DNA from: SURF-21 sp964529285
GTDB taxonomy: Bacteria; Actinomycetota; Geothermincolia; Geothermincolales; RBG-13-55-18
Length of the DNA: 8,349 bases
Assembly (NCBI GenBank): GCA_964529285.1
Contig: CAZGWK010000079.1
Span: 1-8,349, forward strand
Direction: 5' to 3'
Positions 6,373 to 8,349 of the stretch are shown here, piece after piece; the stretch's first letter is position 1, and every line of letters begins with the position of its first letter. The notes below the pieces were generated by a model that made no database searches, was not told where the DNA came from, and saw only the letters and a list, made by a program, of their open reading frames with translations. The position numbers and the translations under genes were made by a program.

Positions 6373-6482
6373 GACCGAGGCGCATTAAGCCTTGGGCCTG
6401 AAGCCCAGGATCAAGTCTGGACGTGGGGACAGTGGCTGAGAGGTACGTACAAGAACGGATAAGAAGAACACGGGAAGAACGG

Positions 6483-6505
6483 AGGCCCCGGAACAACAGG
6501 GGCCT
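6483..6505. terminator. GC-rich hairpin in the divergent region
   Basis: AGGCCCC (6483-6489) and GGGGCCT (6499-6505) form a perfect 7-bp stem with a nine-base loop. GAAGA before the left arm and TCTTC after the right arm can extend it across a four-base bulge. No U-run follows and no gene reads into it, so a terminator role is uncertain; it may be part of a decayed element. Confidence 0.3.
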
Positions 6506-6554
6506 TCTTCGGTAATATGTCCCGTGTCCCAGGTTGACCCTAGATCTAGACATG

Positions 6555-6581
6555 TTTTGTCCCATGTCCGGGGCTGACCCC
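6555..6581 (-). repeat. Inverted copy of a 27-bp segment of the 223-bp repeat
   Basis: Bases 6555-6581 are the exact reverse complement of 888-914 and 3123-3149 (beginning GGGGTCAGCCCCGGACATGG on the other strand). It shows that parts of the 223-bp repeat exist independently and in both orientations. GTCCCGTGTCCCAGGTTGACCC just upstream (about 6520-6541) looks like a diverged second version of it. Confidence 0.85.
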
Positions 6582-6608
6582 ATGATCGGGACACCATGAT
6601 CGGGACAC
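6581..6608 (+). repeat. Tandem 14-bp duplication
   Basis: CATGATCGGGACAC occurs twice without a gap (6581-6594, 6595-6608). It joins the inverted 27-bp segment to a truncated module tail, AGGCCTCAAGACCG, which corresponds to the end of copy 3 and its flank at 6361-6376 minus three bases. Confidence 0.85.
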
Positions 6609-6623
6609 CAGGCCTCAAGACCG

Positions 6624-6667
6624 GGGGTCAGCCCTCCATTTTCAACAACAAGGGTCAGGCCTCAACA
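6624..6667 (+). repeat. GGGGTCAG module (type A), copy 4
   Basis: It is identical to 6328-6371, ending one base short of the full 45. The identical CCG before each of these two copies suggests that flanking bases were copied along with the module. Confidence 0.88.
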
Positions 6668-6727
6668 TGAAGTCAGCCGTTCAGCCTGCAAGGATTCAAC
6701 GGGTACCAGGGGGAGGCATTTGTAATC

Positions 6728-6750
6728 ATCCGGGCGCTGACGCGCCGGAT
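6728..6750. repeat. Bulged 9-bp palindrome upstream of trmO
   Basis: ATCCGG and CGC pair with GCG and CCGGAT around a TGAC loop, with a single bulged G. This compact, very stable hairpin with one asymmetric base resembles REP-type hairpins. It lies 170 bases before the trmO start. I see no second copy in the window. Confidence 0.5.
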
Positions 6751-6834
6751 AATAAGTGCCGGGCGTTCACGAGGGGGTCAGTCAGGTATCAAGTCTTGAC
6801 GTCTTTCGCCTGCGGCAAAAACGCAACGCCGGAG

Positions 6835-6864
6835 CTTGGCCATTCGAAAGCAAGCCAGTATAAC
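6835..6864 (+). promoter_or_regulatory. Likely sigma-70-type promoter for trmO
   Basis: TTGGCC (6835-6840) and TATAAC (6859-6864) are separated by 18 bases, a near-consensus arrangement in an AT-rich pocket. Transcription would begin about 50 bases before the ATG at 6920. TGGTTTA occurs twice, 16 bases apart (6865-6871, 6881-6887), across the expected start site and could be a binding site. A GGGAGA site (6909-6914) precedes the ATG. Confidence 0.4.
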
Positions 6865-6919
6865 TGGTTTAATGTTTTAATGGTTTAGACGAGCCCGGCC
6901 TGAAAACAGGGAGATACTC

Positions 6920-7447
6920 ATGCCAGATGATGCAGAACACGTGTTGGAGATAAGGCCTGTCGGGGTGGTCAGGGGCGGGCCCAAGCAGCCGATCCTGGCC
7001 TTTCGCCGCGGCGAGCTACATATGGGAGACATGCACGCTCCGCGAGACACTTCGGAATGGCGGGAACCGGAGATAGTCATTTTCGACGAATACGCGGAGT
7101 GCCTGGACGGGATCGAGGATTTTTCCCACGTCCTCGTCCTCTACTGGTCCCACCTGGCCGCCGAAAGCAGGCGCGGCGTGAAGAAGGTCCATCCCGCGGG
7201 ACAAAAAGACATGGCCATGGTGGGGGTCTTCGCAACGCGCTCTCCGGCGCGGCCCAATCTTGTCTGTGCCACCACCGTCGAGCTGGTGGGACGGGAGGGA
7301 AACGCGCTCAAAGTAAGGGGGCTCGATGCCATCGACGGCAGCCCCATTATCGACCTCAAACCGCACCTCCCCTCCTTCGATGCACCCGAAGGCGTGAGGC
7401 TGGCGGATTGGATGCTCGAACTGATGCGCCGCTTCAGAGGGGAATAA
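6920..7447 (+). CDS. trmO: tRNA (N6-threonylcarbamoyladenosine37-N6)-methyltransferase TrmO, 175 aa
   Basis: TrmO (TsaA/YaeB, formerly UPF0066) is a single-domain beta-barrel methyltransferase that uses S-adenosylmethionine to convert t6A37 to m6t6A37 in certain ANN-decoding tRNAs, tuning decoding. Visible family motifs: the N-terminal RPVGVVRGGPKQP (12-24), IVIFDEYAECLDGIEDFSHV around residues 54-73 followed by LVLYWSH, then GVFATRSPARPNLVCATTVE and the signature GLDAIDGSPIIDLKPHLPSF, which in many members reads as DGTPVLDIKPY. The length matches the short single-domain form; the extra C-terminal domain of the E. coli protein is absent. ATG at 6920 has a GGGAGA site and likely its own promoter. 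It is monocistronic by context: divergent from the ligase and convergent with the AbfD-like gene. No functional link to these neighbours is apparent. Confidence 0.93.
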   Translation: MPDDAEHVLEIRPVGVVRGGPKQPILAFRRGELHMGDMHAPRDTSEWREPEIVIFDEYAECLDGIEDFSHVLVLYWSHLAAESRRGVKKVHPAGQKDMAMVGVFATRSPARPNLVCATTVELVGREGNALKVRGLDAIDGSPIIDLKPHLPSFDAPEGVRLADWMLELMRRFRGE

Positions 7448-7472
7448 GAGCCGCGAGGCAATGGCGTCGTAT

Positions 7473-7539
7473 CTTCGATCTTCGGCGGTACGAAATCGAT
7501 ATCAAGCCAGCCACCCTGCGTGATAACCGAAAATCGAAG
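7473..7539. terminator. 13-bp inverted repeat downstream of trmO
   Basis: CTTCGATCTTCGG (7473-7485) and CCGAAAATCGAAG (7527-7539) pair at 12 of 13 positions across a 41-base spacer, starting 25 bases after the trmO stop. ATCTTCG is also tandemly repeated in the left arm. A run of nine C residues (7546-7554) follows. The long loop and lack of a U-run argue against a simple intrinsic terminator; it may delimit the trmO transcript or be a remnant of a mobile element. Confidence 0.35.
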
Positions 7540-7567
7540 CTATGACCCCCCCCCTACATCCCCTACA

Positions 7568-7602
7568 ATGTCAACATCTGGGACCTGACCCCAAAATGTT
7601 GA
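7568..7602 (+). repeat. 35-bp palindromic repeat (type B), copy 3 (diverged)
   Basis: It matches the other two copies except for three substitutions; one (TCAACATCT) breaks a stem pair. It ends two bases before the stop codon of the minus-strand AbfD-like gene (7605-7607), the closest association of a module with a stop in the window. Confidence 0.82.
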
Positions 7603-7604
7603 AT

Positions 7605-8349
7605 TCAGGTCAGGAGGGAGGGTTCGCTGGCCAGGTCCTGCGAGTCGTCGTAGGTGGGGTTGATACCGGACAGGTAGCGCGCGAGGTCCTTCTTCGCCTC
7701 GAAGTCGTACTCCACGTTGAGGGCGATGGTCTCCATGATGGGCGAGCCCCCGCCGTGCACGCCCGCTATCTCGTACCAGGCCGACATGGGCGAGGCCCCG
7801 ATGTCCTCCACGAACTTCCATATCTTGAGGGATTCCTCCGCCGACAGCTCCGGGTTCCTCACGATAAGCCTCTCCAGCAGCTCCCGGGTTGCGTCGGCGT
7901 GGAAATCCTCCCCGAAGGGCAGGGTGACCGCGATGCCTCCAGCGATCTCCGTGAGCAGGTTGTACTCGTGATAGATAAGCTCGCCGGTCATCCTGCGGCC
8001 CACGTTGGCGTATATGGGGTCGGGGAAGAACACCCCGCTCGAGGTCTTCTGCCCGAAGACGGCGGCGGCCTGGGCCGACGCGCCGCACAGGATGTCCGAC
8101 ACCCCCGGCTTACAACCGCTGTAGCTGTGGCGGTGTGAGTCGGCGAAGAGCAGGGCCAGGCGCCTCCCGAACTCCCACTCCCCGCACATGAACACCCTCT
8201 CTTTGGGGACGAAGACGTTGTCGAAGGCCACCACCGAGTCGGAGACCCCGCAGCGGCAGAAGGGCGCGGCCCCGGGCTCGTCCTTATCCCGCAGCCATAC
8301 CGGCCTGGTGATGAGGCTCACGCCCTCCCAGTCGCCGGGCACGGCGAAG
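7605..8349 (-). CDS. AbfD-like 4-hydroxybutyryl-CoA dehydratase / vinylacetyl-CoA isomerase family protein, C-terminal half (5' truncated)
   Basis: The minus-strand frame is open at the right edge (FAVPGDWEG are the first residues seen), so the start lies beyond the window; the GTG at 8342 is internal. About 247 residues of an expected 480-500 are present. The family combines FAD with, in AbfD, a [4Fe-4S] cluster bound by three Cys and one His, and dehydrates 4-hydroxybutyryl-CoA to crotonyl-CoA. Counting from the first residue, FDNVFVPKERVFMC (42-55) is followed by HRHSYSGCK (72-80), which keeps the His-x6-Cys pair equivalent to H292/C299 of the Clostridium enzyme, plus the following Lys and the intervening Tyr. 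Then come GVSDILCGAS, EIAGGIAVTLPFGEDF (134-149) and VHGGGSP (197-203). The other two Cys ligands lie outside the window. Two acidic positions seem altered (see findings), so a related acyl-CoA reaction is possible. The flavin-only 4-hydroxyphenylacetate 3-monooxygenase branch is less likely because of the His/Cys pair. Confidence 0.85.
   Translation of the reverse strand, partial: FAVPGDWEGVSLITRPVWLRDKDEPGAAPFCRCGVSDSVVAFDNVFVPKERVFMCGEWEFGRRLALLFADSHRHSYSGCKPGVSDILCGASAQAAAVFGQKTSSGVFFPDPIYANVGRRMTGELIYHEYNLLTEIAGGIAVTLPFGEDFHADATRELLERLIVRNPELSAEESLKIWKFVEDIGASPMSAWYEIAGVHGGGSPIMETIALNVEYDFEAKKDLARYLSGINPTYDDSQDLASEPSLLT

Larger units (their letters stand above)
6249..6919. other. 671-bp divergent intergenic region made of repeat modules and hairpins
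   Basis: No credible gene is present; a 73-codon frame at 6667-6888 lacks recognisable content. From left to right: GGGGGTCAG at 6311, a type A module (6328-6372), a 7-bp hairpin (6391-6409), a larger hairpin around 6483-6505, an inverted segment shared with the 223-bp repeat (6555-6581), a tandem 14-mer (6581-6608), a truncated module tail (6610-6622), another type A module (6624-6667), a bulged hairpin (6728-6750), a diverged GGGGTCAG segment (6774-6802) and an AT-rich probable promoter for trmO. ATCAAGTCTGGACGT (6410-6424) recurs as ATCAAGTCTTGACGT (6788-6802). The ligase promoter must lie at the left end but is not recognisable. Confidence 0.7.

Noticed and set aside
6667..6888. 73-codon plus-strand frame in the divergent gap
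   Set aside because: It overlaps repeats, a hairpin and the probable trmO promoter, and has no recognisable protein features or RBS.
810..7604. CRISPR array
   Set aside because: Repeat modules are irregularly scattered, of different lengths and in both orientations, with no regular spacers and no cas genes.
7542..8138. 198-codon plus-strand open frame
   Set aside because: It is antisense to the AbfD-like gene, which has clear family motifs, and begins in the C-run and repeat DNA.
3636..8349. A single acyl-CoA catabolic operon
   Set aside because: The crotonase, ligase, trmO and AbfD-like genes alternate in strand, so they cannot be co-transcribed; only a looser functional grouping is possible.

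Overview
The window comes from a GC-rich bacterial chromosome. It holds six protein-coding regions, two of them cut by the window edges, separated by unusually repeat-rich intergenic DNA. No rRNA, tRNA, CRISPR array, transposase or phage gene is visible. The lineage cannot be fixed from this sequence. The mix of acyl-CoA enzymes, a 4-hydroxybutyryl-CoA dehydratase-type flavoprotein and frequent ATA/AGG codons in a GC-rich background would suit an uncultivated anaerobic or facultative lineage (for example Actinomycetota or Desulfobacterota), but this is a weak inference.

Layout, left to right. (1) 1-809, plus: the C-terminal part of catalase-peroxidase KatG. (2) 810-1345: noncoding, with copy 1 of a 223-bp repeat and a 35-bp stem-loop repeat. 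(3) 1346-3055, plus: a YtcJ-type amidohydrolase. (4) 3056-3635: copy 2 of the 223-bp repeat, running straight into what looks like a decayed Na+/Ca2+ antiporter fragment on the minus strand, then the leader of the next gene. (5) 3636-4451, plus: a crotonase-fold enoyl-CoA hydratase/isomerase. (6) 4452-4553: a short convergent gap filled by inverted-repeat DNA. (7) 4554-6248, minus: an AMP-forming fatty-acyl-CoA ligase. (8) 6249-6919: a 671-bp divergent gap packed with repeat modules and hairpins. (9) 6920-7447, plus: TrmO, a tRNA m6t6A37 methyltransferase. (10) 7448-7604: a convergent gap with an inverted repeat and another stem-loop repeat. (11) 7605-8349, minus: the C-terminal half of an AbfD-like 4-hydroxybutyryl-CoA dehydratase/vinylacetyl-CoA isomerase family protein.

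Three proteins (ligase, crotonase, AbfD-like dehydratase) would fit activation and rearrangement of short or medium acyl-CoA substrates. They are not in one operon: the crotonase and ligase are convergent, and trmO lies between the ligase and the dehydratase. KatG, the amidohydrolase and TrmO have no evident link to that pathway.

The most notable signal is in the gaps. The 8-mer GGGGTCAG or its complement occurs 13 times by my count, all in roughly 2 kb of intergenic DNA and never in a gene. It forms the core of at least two related modules: a 45-bp type in four copies and a 35-bp palindromic type in three. Many copies sit within a few to about 20 bases of stop codons. This resembles a REP/RAYT-like dispersed repeat family whose mobilising protein is not in the window.
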